A DNA stretch of 64,000 bases, from positions 372,001 to 436,000 of the forward strand of contig UBXM01000006.1 of the NCBI GenBank assembly GCA_900469445.1. The letters are read 5' to 3'. This DNA comes from Hyphomicrobiales bacterium. Its GTDB lineage: Bacteria > Pseudomonadota > Alphaproteobacteria > Rhizobiales > Rhizobiaceae. Below, one piece after another: positions 45,777 to 54,193 of the stretch. The notes under the pieces are model-generated. The model did no database searches and was not told the DNA's origin. It saw only the letters and a list, made by a program, of their open reading frames with translations. A program made the translations under genes and the position numbers. Numbering within the stretch: position 1 is the first letter of the stretch; every line of letters starts with the position of its first letter.

Positions 45777-45911
45777 TTGTCAAGTTTGAAAAATTTGCTA
45801 ATTTGCCATTGACGATCCGGTATTACGCCACATGTATTTGAAATTAAATCGTTTTATGAAAGGCAATTTTGTACAAATTGACACTTCCGAATATTTAATT
45901 TGACAAACTTG
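45777..45911. promoter_or_regulatory. Divergent control region with paired TTGNCAA operators
   Basis: The 353-bp gap 45733-46085 between the BNR and importer operons is AT-rich. TTGTCAA at 45777-45783 and TTTGACAAA at 45899-45907 are odd-centred palindromes. An octamer CAAACTTG occurs at both, in opposite orientation (45781-45788 reversed, 45904-45911 forward). A third palindrome, TTTGTACAAA, sits at 45868-45877 next to TTGACA (45878-45883). This layout suits a GntR dimer controlling both directions. Confidence 0.5.
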
Positions 45912-46085
45912 CAAAGAAATCCGATGGTCTGCGCCAGCCCCAACAGGCACCGATCAAGGGACGGAGGCATCCCGGTCGAAGCACAGGGCCACGGAGGAAT
46001 GCCTTCAGACCGCGCAAAGCCGAAAGCCGGCGCGTCATGAACAGCAAGCGGTGCACGATGAGCACCCCAGAGGGAGGAGAATGAC

Positions 46086-47603
46086 ATGAAGACTTCGCAT
46101 TTGCTTGGAGCCTTGCTCGGCTCCGTCCTCGCACTCGGCACCGGCGTCGCGCCGGTTCACGCCGCGTCGAGCGACATCAAGATCGTCCTGCCGGAAGAAG
46201 CCGACCTGCTTGAGCCCTGCATGGCGACCCGCTCCAATATCGGCCGCGTCATCATGGAAAACGTCAGCGAAACGCTGACCGAGCTTGATGTGCGCGACAA
46301 GAAGGGCGTCATGCCGCGCCTCGCTGAAAAATGGGAACAGACCGGCGATGGCGCCTGGCGTTTCCATCTGCGTCAGGGCGTAAAGTTTTCCGACGGCAAG
46401 TCTTTTGGCGCCAAGGATGTCAAATACTCGTTTGACCGCATCTTCAGCGACAAGAACGTCTGCGAATCCCGCCGTTATTTCGGCGGCATGAAGTTCGACG
46501 TGAAGGTCGTTGACGAAAACACCATCGATTTCAAGGTCGATCCGGTACAGCCGATCCTGCCGCTGCTGATGTCGCTGGTCACCATCGTGCCAGAAGGCAC
46601 ACCGCTGGAATTCGTGCGCGAGCCGATCGGCACCGGTCCTTACAAACTCTCCAACTGGACGCCGGGCCAGCAGATCGTTCTCGATGCCCGTGACGATTAT
46701 TGGGGCAAGAAACCTGCCGTCACCAAGGCGACCTACCTGTTCCGCTCCGATCCGGCCGTTCGCGCCGCCATGGTTCAGGCCGGCGAAGCCGATCTTGCGC
46801 CGTCGATCTCGCAGATCGAAGCCACCAACGACAAGACCGACTTCTCCTATCTCGACAGCGAAACCGTCTATCTGCGTATCGATGGCAATATCGCGCCGCT
46901 CAACGACGTTCGCGTCCGCAAGGCGCTGAACCTTGCCATCGACCGTCAGGCCTTTATCGGCACGCTGGTCCCGCAGGATGCCGTTCTCGCCACCGCTCTC
47001 GTGCCGCCGACCACGCTCGGCTGGAACCCGGATGTGAAGGTGCCCGCCTACGACCCGGATCAGGCCAAGAAGCTGCTTGAAGAAGCAAAGGCCGCCGGCG
47101 TTCCTGTCGATACCCCGATCACCGTGGTTGCCCGTACGGCCAACTTTCCGAACGTGACGGAAATCATGGAAGCCGTGCAGGCGCAGCTTCAGGATGTCGG
47201 CTTCAAGATCGACCTGAAATTCGTCGAAGTCGCCGAACACGAGGTTTATTACTCGAAGCCTTTCAAGGAAGGTCGTGGCCCGATCATCGTGGCTGCCATG
47301 CATGACAATTCCAAGGGCGATCCGTCCTTCACCATGTTCTTCAAGTACCACACCAATGGTACCCAGTCGGGCTACTCCGATCCGAAGGTCGATGATCTCA
47401 TCGCTCGCGCTTCGGCCGCCACCGGTGATGAACGTGCAAAACTGTGGTCGGAACTGATCGCTTACGTCCATGACGATCTCGTCGCCGACGTCGCCCTCTT
47501 CCACATGGTCGGTTACTCGCGCGTCTCTGAACGTCTCGACTTCAAGCCGAGCATCGCCACCAACTCCATGCTGCAGCTCTCCGAGATCGGCATCAAGAAC
47601 TAA
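46086..47603 (+). CDS. Opp/Dpp-type ABC transporter substrate-binding protein
   Basis: A 505-aa SBP_bac_5 protein with a Sec signal (residues 1-26, ending VHAA). GGAGGAGA precedes the ATG at 46086. Family landmarks are VMPRLAEKWEQTGDGAWRFH, LRQGVKFSDGKSFGAKDVKY, PIGTGPYKLSNWTPGQQ and VRVRKALNLAIDRQAF-type sequence. Such proteins bind peptides, oligosaccharides or glycosides. A CMATRS segment and the DapA/BNR/PdxA2 context point to a carbohydrate-derived ligand. The permease genes follow after 108 nt. Confidence 0.87.
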   Translation: MKTSHLLGALLGSVLALGTGVAPVHAASSDIKIVLPEEADLLEPCMATRSNIGRVIMENVSETLTELDVRDKKGVMPRLAEKWEQTGDGAWRFHLRQGVKFSDGKSFGAKDVKYSFDRIFSDKNVCESRRYFGGMKFDVKVVDENTIDFKVDPVQPILPLLMSLVTIVPEGTPLEFVREPIGTGPYKLSNWTPGQQIVLDARDDYWGKKPAVTKATYLFRSDPAVRAAMVQAGEADLAPSISQIEATNDKTDFSYLDSETVYLRIDGNIAPLNDVRVRKALNLAIDRQAFIGTLVPQDAVLATALVPPTTLGWNPDVKVPAYDPDQAKKLLEEAKAAGVPVDTPITVVARTANFPNVTEIMEAVQAQLQDVGFKIDLKFVEVAEHEVYYSKPFKEGRGPIIVAAMHDNSKGDPSFTMFFKYHTNGTQSGYSDPKVDDLIARASAATGDERAKLWSELIAYVHDDLVADVALFHMVGYSRVSERLDFKPSIATNSMLQLSEIGIKN

Positions 47604-47711
47604 CCACCCCAACCTCAGAAGCGATCCCGCATCACAAGCGCCGGGATCGCTCCAATCGAAGCGAAATGGGCGGCGGTTCTGCTGCCGTCCATTCCAGCCA
47701 TCGAGGTCACC

Positions 47712-48626
47712 ATGCTCAGTTTCATCCGCAAGCGCGCCTTCGCCAGCCTCATCTCCCTCATCGGGCTGTTGGTCATGGTGTTCTTCCTGTCCCGCTTGAC
47801 GGGCGACCCCGCTTCCCTGTTCCTGCCCGTCGAAGCATCGGCCGAAATGAAGGCCGAGTTCCGCGCCCTTCACGGCCTCGATCAGCCGCTGCTGGTACAG
47901 TTCGGCCAATATGTCGGCAACGTCCTGACCGGCGATCTCGGCGAGAGCCTGCGCAAGGCCCGCCCCGCACTTGACGTCGTTCTCGAAGCCTTCACATGGA
48001 CACTCTGGCTCGCCGTCATCACCATGACGCTGGTCACGGTCTGCGCCATCGTTGTCGGCTCGCTCGCCGCCTTCCGCACCGGCGGCTTTTTCGACCGCTT
48101 TTCCTCGATGGTCTCGCTGATCGGCGCATCCGTGCCGGATTTCTGGCTCGCCATCGTCGCCATCGTGGTGTTTGCCATCCAGCTTTCGTGGCTGCCAACG
48201 TCGGGCACCGGCTCGCTCGCCCATTGGATTTTACCGATCTGCGTGCTTTTCGTGCGCCCCTTCGGCATCATCGTTCAGGTCGTGCGCGGCTCGATGATCA
48301 CGGCGCTCTCATCCGCTTACGTGAAGACGGCCCGCGCCAAGGGCGTCAAATCCGGCCCGATCATTTTTGTTCACGCGCTGCGCAACGCCATGCTGCCGGT
48401 CATCACCGTCATCGGCGACCAGGCGGCCAGCTTGCTCAACGGCGCCGTCGTCATCGAAACCATCTTTGGTTTCCCCGGCGTCGGCAAGCTGATGATCGAC
48501 AGCATTTTGCAGCGCGACTTCAACGTCGTGCTGGCGGCGATCCTCGTCACCGCTTTCGCCATCTTCCTCATGAACCTCGTGATCGACCTGGCTTACGCCC
48601 TGCTTGATCCGCGCATCCGCTACTGA
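47712..48626 (+). CDS. ABC transporter permease (DppB/OppB type)
   Basis: A 304-aa inner-membrane protein. N-terminal FIRKRAFASLISLIGLLVMV is the first helix of DppB-like permeases, then the periplasmic loop with HGLDQPLLVQFGQYVGNVLT, five more helices and the EAA loop (YVKTARAKGVKSGPIIFVHA). It forms a heterodimeric channel with the following permease, whose start is 9 nt after this stop. Confidence 0.88.
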   Translation: MLSFIRKRAFASLISLIGLLVMVFFLSRLTGDPASLFLPVEASAEMKAEFRALHGLDQPLLVQFGQYVGNVLTGDLGESLRKARPALDVVLEAFTWTLWLAVITMTLVTVCAIVVGSLAAFRTGGFFDRFSSMVSLIGASVPDFWLAIVAIVVFAIQLSWLPTSGTGSLAHWILPICVLFVRPFGIIVQVVRGSMITALSSAYVKTARAKGVKSGPIIFVHALRNAMLPVITVIGDQAASLLNGAVVIETIFGFPGVGKLMIDSILQRDFNVVLAAILVTAFAIFLMNLVIDLAYALLDPRIRY

Positions 48627-48634
48627 GGATCGAT

Positions 48635-49573
48635 ATGACCATGGCCATTCAATCCACAAACACACCGAAAGAAATCGTCGCAGACGAACCGAGCGCCATC
48701 GTGCGCATGGGCCGCATGCTCTGGGCCGACAAGTTCGCCCTCTGTGCCGCCATCTTTCTCGTCTTCGTCATCATCATGGCGATCATCGGCCCGACTTTGC
48801 TTGATGATCTCGCCACCAAGCAGAACCTGCGCGGCCGCAACCTTGCACCCTTCATGTTCGATCGCGAGTGGTTCATGTGGCTCGGCGCCGATGCGCTCGG
48901 CCGCCCGCTCTGGCCGCGCATCATTGTCGCGACGCAGAACACCATCATGGTCGCCGCCGGCGCCGTGCTGATCTCGGCCATTGTCGGCACCATGCTCGGC
49001 CTGATCGCCGGTTTCGCCTCGGAACGCACCAGCCAGATCATCATGCGTCTCGCCGACGTCATCATGTCCTTCCCGTCGCTGCTGGTCGCGGTGATCGTGC
49101 TCTACATCCTCGGCTCGTCCATCATGAACCTGATGCTGGTCCTGTCGATCACCCGTATTCCGGTTTACCTTCGAACGACCCGCGCGGAAGTTCTGGAAAT
49201 CAAGAGCCGCATGTTCGTGCAGGCCGCCAAGGTCATGGGCGCATCGTCGAAGCGCATCCTGTTCCGCCATATCCTGCCGGTGGTTCTGCCGACACTGACG
49301 ACGCTTGCCACGCTCGATTTCGCGTATGTCATGCTGGCCGAAAGCGCGCTTTCCTTCCTCGGCATCGGCATCCAGCCGCCGGAAATCACCTGGGGCCTGA
49401 TGATTAGCCAAGGCCGTCAATACCTTACCAACGCATGGTGGCTGTCCTTCTGGCCGGGTCTGGCGATCATTCTCACCACGCTCTCGCTCAACCTTCTGTC
49501 CAACTGGCTGCGTATCGCGCTCGACCCCGTCCAGCGCTGGCGCCTGGAAATGAAAGGACCGAAAAATGGCTGA
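48635..49573 (+). CDS. ABC transporter permease (DppC/OppC type)
   Basis: A 312-aa inner-membrane protein. After a cytosolic N-terminus comes the OppC_N helix (LCAAIFLVFVIIMAIIGPTL), the DALGRPLWPRIIVATQNTIM motif and the EAA loop (VQAAKVMGASSKRILFRHIL). The C-terminus (LNLLSNWLRIALDPVQRW) is typical. It overlaps the ATPase gene by 8 nt. An in-frame ATG at 48641 is an alternative start. Confidence 0.88.
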   Translation: MTMAIQSTNTPKEIVADEPSAIVRMGRMLWADKFALCAAIFLVFVIIMAIIGPTLLDDLATKQNLRGRNLAPFMFDREWFMWLGADALGRPLWPRIIVATQNTIMVAAGAVLISAIVGTMLGLIAGFASERTSQIIMRLADVIMSFPSLLVAVIVLYILGSSIMNLMLVLSITRIPVYLRTTRAEVLEIKSRMFVQAAKVMGASSKRILFRHILPVVLPTLTTLATLDFAYVMLAESALSFLGIGIQPPEITWGLMISQGRQYLTNAWWLSFWPGLAIILTTLSLNLLSNWLRIALDPVQRWRLEMKGPKNG

Positions 49574-51185
49574 TCATCTTCTCGAAGTCCGCAACCTCTC
49601 GGTGGACTTCCACACCGCATCGGGTGTCGTGCATGCCGTGCGCAACATCTCCTATTATCTCGACCGTGGCGAAACGCTCGCCATCCTCGGCGAGAGCGGT
49701 TCCGGCAAGTCTGTCTCGTCTTCGGCGATCATGAACCTGATCGACATGCCGCCGGGAAAAATCTCGTCCGGTGAAATCCTGCTCGACGGCAAGGATCTCT
49801 TCAAGATGAATGCCGAGCAGCGCCGCGAAGTGAACGGCCGCCGCATCGCCATGATCTTTCAGGACCCGCTCAGCCACCTCAACCCGGTCTACACCGTGGG
49901 CTGGCAGATGCGCGAGGCGCTGAAAACCCACGGCATCGGCAACACGCAAGCCCAGGCTGAAGCGCTCCGCCTGTTCAAGCGCGTCGCCCTGCCCGATCCT
50001 GAACGCGCGCTCGACAAATATCCGCACGAGTTTTCAGGCGGCCAGCGCCAGCGTGTCATGATCGCCATGGCATTGGCCTTGAAGCCCGACCTGCTGATCG
50101 CTGACGAGCCCACCACCGCGCTCGACGTGACGGTACAGGCGGAAGTGCTGAACCTGCTGAAGGAATTGCAGCGCGAAACCGGCATGGGCGTACTGATCAT
50201 CACCCACGATCTCGGCGTCGTGTCGGAAGTCGCCGACCGCGTCGTCGTCATGGAAAAGGGCCAGCTGGTCGAAAGCGGCACGGTGCGTGAGGTCTATCAC
50301 AACCCGCAGCACGCCTACACGAAAAAGCTGATCTCGGCCGCTCCCGGCAAGGGCGAGATGCATGAGCCGGCGACTGCAGGCGAACCGATCCTCAGCGTCA
50401 AGGATGCAAAAAAGTTCTACGGCGGCTTCGAAGCCCTCAAGGGCGTGTCCTTCGACCTGAAGGCCGGTGAAACCGTTGCCGTCGTCGGCGAAAGCGGTTC
50501 GGGCAAATCCACCCTCGCCCGCATCCTTCTGCGTCTGGAAGAGGCCGATGGCGGCACCGCCAAATGGAAGGGAAAAGACCTTTTCACCATGTCGCCGGGC
50601 GAACTCTTCAAGCTGCGCCGCGATCTGCAAATGGTGTTTCAGGACCCGACCCAGTCGCTCAACCCGCGCATGACGGTTTACCAGCTGATTTCCGAGGCCT
50701 GGGTGATCCACCCGGAGATCCTGCCCAAGGCAAAATGGCGCGAACGCGTCGCCGAACTGCTGGGTCAGGTCGGCCTCTCCGCCGAACATATGGGCCGTTA
50801 CCCGCATCAGTTCTCCGGCGGCCAGCGCCAGCGTATCGCCATTGCCCGCGCTCTTGCGTTGGAACCACAGCTGATCGTCTGCGACGAAGCCGTCTCGGCG
50901 CTCGACGTCTCGGTTCAGGCACAGGTGATCACGCTTCTCGACAAGCTGCGCAAGGAAATGGGCATCGCCTTCATCTTCATCGCCCACGACCTGCCGCTGG
51001 TACGGGATTTCGCCGATTACGTGATGGTCATGCAGAAGGGCGAAGTGGTCGAATTCGGCACCGTCGCGCAGGTCTTCGACAATCCGCAAAAGCCCTACAC
51101 GCAGGCCCTTCTCGCCGCCAGCCTCGATCCCGACCCGGATGTGCAGGCAGCAAACCGCAATGCGCGCCTCGCCAACGTTTCCTGA
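49566..51185 (+). CDS. Dual-domain ABC transporter ATPase (DppDF fusion type)
   Basis: A 539-aa protein with two complete nucleotide-binding domains. Walker A motifs are GESGSGKSVSSSA (~38) and GESGSGKSTLAR (~310). ABC signatures are FSGGQRQRVMIAMA and FSGGQRQRIAIARA. Walker B is LLIADEPTTALD and LIVCDEAVSALD. Fusion of the D and F subunits is common in rhizobial Opp-type importers of oligosaccharides and glycosides. The DapA-family gene follows after 21 nt. Confidence 0.9.
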   Translation: MADHLLEVRNLSVDFHTASGVVHAVRNISYYLDRGETLAILGESGSGKSVSSSAIMNLIDMPPGKISSGEILLDGKDLFKMNAEQRREVNGRRIAMIFQDPLSHLNPVYTVGWQMREALKTHGIGNTQAQAEALRLFKRVALPDPERALDKYPHEFSGGQRQRVMIAMALALKPDLLIADEPTTALDVTVQAEVLNLLKELQRETGMGVLIITHDLGVVSEVADRVVVMEKGQLVESGTVREVYHNPQHAYTKKLISAAPGKGEMHEPATAGEPILSVKDAKKFYGGFEALKGVSFDLKAGETVAVVGESGSGKSTLARILLRLEEADGGTAKWKGKDLFTMSPGELFKLRRDLQMVFQDPTQSLNPRMTVYQLISEAWVIHPEILPKAKWRERVAELLGQVGLSAEHMGRYPHQFSGGQRQRIAIARALALEPQLIVCDEAVSALDVSVQAQVITLLDKLRKEMGIAFIFIAHDLPLVRDFADYVMVMQKGEVVEFGTVAQVFDNPQKPYTQALLAASLDPDPDVQAANRNARLANVS

Positions 51186-51206
51186 TTTGATTGATACCGG
51201 AGTAGA

Positions 51207-52091
51207 ATGATGACCAAGAAAGCTTTTGTCGCGATCGTGACATGCTTCAACGACGATGAAACCATCAATTATGAAGCGACGCGCGCGCAGGTGCGCCGTC
51301 AGGTGGCGGCCGGCAACAACATCATGTGCGCCGGCACCAATGGCGACTTTTCCGCGCTGACCTTTGGCGAAAAGGTCAAGCTGCTGGAAGAAGTGGTCGA
51401 TGAAGTCGGCGGCAAGGTCGATGTCATCGTCAATGCCGGCATGCCTGCGACCTTCGAGACTTTGCAGCTGGCCAAGGAATTCGACCGTATCGGTGTCACC
51501 GGCATCGCCGTCATCACGCCTTTCTTCATCGCCTGCACGCAGGACGGCCTGATCCGCCATTTCTCGACGGTCGCCGATGCCGTCAACACGCCGGTCTATC
51601 TCTACGATATCCCGGCCCGCACGCAGAACCACATCGAGCCGGAAACCGCCCGCAAGCTCGCCACCCACGGCAACATCGCCGGCATCAAGGATTCCGGCGG
51701 CGCGCAGGAAACCCTTGCCGCCTATCTGCAGGTCTCGAAAGAGGTCGAAGGTTTCGAAGTCTATTCCGGCCCAGACCATCTGGTCCTGTGGTCGCTGCAG
51801 AACGGCGCCGCCGGCTGCATTTCCGGCCTCGGCAACGCCATGCCGGACGTCCTCGCCGGCATCGTCGGCGGCTTCAACGCGGGCAACATCGAGGAAGCCC
51901 AGCGCCAGCAGGACATCTACACCGCCTTCCGTACCGACCTCTACGCCCACGGTTTCCCGCCGGCCATGGTCAAGCGCGCGCTTTACCTGCAGGACTCGTC
52001 CGTCGGCGCCAGCCGTCAGCCGGCCCTGCTGCCGAATGCTGAACAGGATGCCCGTATCGGTGAAACGCTCAAGAAGTTCGGCCTGCTGTAA
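51207..52091 (+). CDS. DapA/N-acetylneuraminate lyase-family aldolase
   Basis: A 294-aa class I aldolase (ATG at 51207, second ATG at 51210 with better GGAG spacing). The Schiff-base lysine is in NIAGIKDSGGAQET and the catalytic tyrosine in VYLYDIPARTQ. The carboxylate-binding loop reads GTNGDFSALT instead of the usual GTTGE, which argues against true dihydrodipicolinate synthase. Family members cleave 2-keto-3-deoxy acids to pyruvate and an aldehyde. Context (importer, PdxA2, dehydrogenases) suggests a sugar-acid substrate. Confidence 0.83.
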   Translation: MMTKKAFVAIVTCFNDDETINYEATRAQVRRQVAAGNNIMCAGTNGDFSALTFGEKVKLLEEVVDEVGGKVDVIVNAGMPATFETLQLAKEFDRIGVTGIAVITPFFIACTQDGLIRHFSTVADAVNTPVYLYDIPARTQNHIEPETARKLATHGNIAGIKDSGGAQETLAAYLQVSKEVEGFEVYSGPDHLVLWSLQNGAAGCISGLGNAMPDVLAGIVGGFNAGNIEEAQRQQDIYTAFRTDLYAHGFPPAMVKRALYLQDSSVGASRQPALLPNAEQDARIGETLKKFGLL

Positions 52092-52102
52092 GGGAGGCAT
52101 CC

Positions 52103-53071
52103 ATGTCGATTGTCGTCGCCACGACGTCGCCCGGTTTCGGGCGGCACGGCCGGTTGCCGCAACTGCTTGAGGAAACCGGCTGGGAGATCATCCGCTGCAC
52201 CGACGCGGCGCTGCCGGATGGCGGTCTCTCGGAACATATCGTGCGGGCGGATTTCCTGGTTGCCGGGCTGATCCCGGTCGATGCGGCGACGATCAAGGAT
52301 GCTGCGCGCCTCAAGGCTGTCCTCAAGCATGGCGTCGGGGTCGATAACGTCGATATTCCAGCCTGCACGGCGAAGGGGTATCCCGTCACCAATACGCCGG
52401 GCGCCAATTCGAATGCCGTGGCGGAACTCGCCGTTGGCATGATGTTCTCGATGGCGAGAAACATCCCCTATGGCCACATGAACGTGATTTCCGGCGGCTG
52501 GGACCGAAAGCCTGGAACCGAAATCGGCGGCAAGGTTCTCGGCATTGTGGGTCTCGGCAATATCGGCAAGCTTCTGGCTCGCAAGGCTATTGTGCTCGGC
52601 ATGACCGTAGTCGCCTCGGATCTCTATCCCGACAAAGCCTTCATTGCCGAACATGGCATCGAGATCGTTGAACTCGACGCGCTGCTTGCCCGTGCCGACT
52701 ATGTCTCGCTGCATATTTTCGGCGGCACCGGAAATACGGCGCTGATCGGCGAAAAACAGCTTTCCCTGATGAAGCCCGGGGCTTGCTTGCTCAATCTCGC
52801 GCGCGGTGAGGTTGTCGATATCGATGCCTTGGCCGCCGCTCTTTCTCAGAACCGGCTGCGCGCAGCGGCGATCGATGCCTATGTCTCCGAGCCGCCGGAT
52901 ATCTCGCATCCGCTCTTCAAGCTTCCGAATGTCGTCTTCACCCCCCATAGCGGCGCCGACAGTCTGGAAGCGCTGGAAAATGTCGGCCTGATGGTGATCA
53001 GCGACATCAAGGACTTCATCGCCGGGCGCCGTCCGCCCCGCGTGCTCAATCCGGAGGTTTACGACAGATGA
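52103..53071 (+). CDS. D-isomer-specific 2-hydroxyacid dehydrogenase
   Basis: A 322-aa NAD-dependent enzyme of the SerA/GyaR type. The dinucleotide motif is VLGIVGLGNIGKLLARKA. The catalytic Arg, Glu and His are in LNLARGEVVD, YVSEPPDISHP and FTPHSGADS. GGGAGG is upstream. It overlaps the next gene by 4 nt. It would reduce a 2-keto acid or oxidise a D-2-hydroxy acid made by the neighbouring lyase or dehydratase. Codon use here returns to the mixed pattern seen before 41 kb. Confidence 0.82.
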   Translation: MSIVVATTSPGFGRHGRLPQLLEETGWEIIRCTDAALPDGGLSEHIVRADFLVAGLIPVDAATIKDAARLKAVLKHGVGVDNVDIPACTAKGYPVTNTPGANSNAVAELAVGMMFSMARNIPYGHMNVISGGWDRKPGTEIGGKVLGIVGLGNIGKLLARKAIVLGMTVVASDLYPDKAFIAEHGIEIVELDALLARADYVSLHIFGGTGNTALIGEKQLSLMKPGACLLNLARGEVVDIDALAAALSQNRLRAAAIDAYVSEPPDISHPLFKLPNVVFTPHSGADSLEALENVGLMVISDIKDFIAGRRPPRVLNPEVYDR

Positions 53072-54117
53072 CCGATCCCCGTTACTCTAGTGATGCCTTG
53101 CTCACGTTTGCCCGCTCGCTTTTCTCTACGGCAGGTCTGGAAGACGACAAGGCTGCGGCCGTCGCCACCTATCTTGTTGAAGCCGATCTGATGGGCCATT
53201 CGACCCACGGCCTGGCATTGGCCGGATGGTATCTGCAGAGCATCGCCGACGGCGTCATGACGAAGACAGGAAGCTTCGAAACAATCAGCGATCGGGGCCC
53301 ATCCGTTTGCTGGAACGGCAATCGTCTGCCCGGCGCATGGTTGACGTCCGAAGCCGTCAAGCTTGCCGTGGAAAGGGCAGGGGATTTCGGTACAGCAACC
53401 GTTGTTATCGGCAACAGCCATCATATCGGAGCGCTCGCGGCTTACCTGCCGATCGCTACCGAGAAGGGCATGCTGGTGTCGATCGCCTCCTCGTCGCCCT
53501 CGGGCGCGCAGGTCGCACCCTTCGGCGGCCTTAAAGGCGTGTACACGCCGGACCCGGTTGCGCACGGTATCCCGACCCCGGGCGATCCTATCCTGATCGA
53601 TATTTCTGCGTCCATTACGACGGTCAACATGGCGCAGCGGCTTATCCGCGAGGGTCGGCAGTATGAGGCTGACTGGCTGATGGACGCCGAGGGCAATCCG
53701 TCGCGTGACCCGAAAGTGCTTGAAGCAGGCGGTACACTCCTGCCGACTGGCGGCATCGACCACGGCCAGAAAGGTTACGGCATGGCGCTGATCGCCGAAG
53801 CGGTTACGCAGGGGCTTGCCGGTTATGGCCGCGCCGATGCACCGAAAGGCACAAATGCTGCGGTCACGGTGCAGGTATGGGATCCGGAAGCTTTCGGCGG
53901 CAACGACGCCTTTCTGCGGCAGACCGGGTGGCTGGCCGATACCTGCCGCGCCAATCCGCCCCGACCGGGCGTCAAGAAGGTCAGGTTGCCGGGCGAGGCG
54001 GCAATGTCGCGTAGGCGAACGGCTGTAGAAACAGGGGTGGTGCTCTATGCGACCATCATGGATTCGCTGCTGCCGCATGCCGAGCGCCTTGGTGTCGAGC
54101 TTCCGAAACCGCTTTGA
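53068..54117 (+). CDS. Ldh2/YlbC-family NAD(P)-dependent oxidoreductase
   Basis: A 349-aa member of the malate/L-lactate (sulfolactate) dehydrogenase family. Landmarks: EADLMGHSTHGLALAGWY with the catalytic His, NSHHIGALAAYLPIA, and the C-terminal GTLLPTGGIDHGQKGYGMAL. ATG overlaps the upstream stop (ATGA). The family reduces 2-keto acids or delta1-piperideine-2-carboxylate-like imines. Paired with a D-2-hydroxyacid dehydrogenase it could invert a 2-hydroxy acid through the keto form. Confidence 0.8.
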   Translation: MTDPRYSSDALLTFARSLFSTAGLEDDKAAAVATYLVEADLMGHSTHGLALAGWYLQSIADGVMTKTGSFETISDRGPSVCWNGNRLPGAWLTSEAVKLAVERAGDFGTATVVIGNSHHIGALAAYLPIATEKGMLVSIASSSPSGAQVAPFGGLKGVYTPDPVAHGIPTPGDPILIDISASITTVNMAQRLIREGRQYEADWLMDAEGNPSRDPKVLEAGGTLLPTGGIDHGQKGYGMALIAEAVTQGLAGYGRADAPKGTNAAVTVQVWDPEAFGGNDAFLRQTGWLADTCRANPPRPGVKKVRLPGEAAMSRRRTAVETGVVLYATIMDSLLPHAERLGVELPKPL

Positions 54118-54193
54118 CCGAGGCTTTTTTGTAAAGGCGAAGCGCGGGCTGCGCGCGGTCAGCCCAAAACCTGAATATTTCCGGAGATGATCA

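Noticed and set aside
45757..46085. Replication or transfer origin because of the AT-rich stretch with palindromes
   Set aside because: No rep, par or relaxase gene is nearby, and the palindromes have the size and placement of operators in a divergent promoter region.
46035..48224. 729-aa open frame antisense to the transporter genes
   Set aside because: Composition is the His/Asp/Arg-rich pattern typical of the reverse strand of GC-rich genes; the plus strand has clear binding-protein and permease genes.
51207..52091. Dihydrodipicolinate synthase for lysine synthesis
   Set aside because: The GTTGE loop is GTNGDFS and the gene is part of a catabolic transporter operon.
50034..52100. 688-aa open frame antisense to the ATPase and aldolase genes
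   Set aside because: Same mirror-strand artefact; Walker motifs and the aldolase lysine are on the plus strand.
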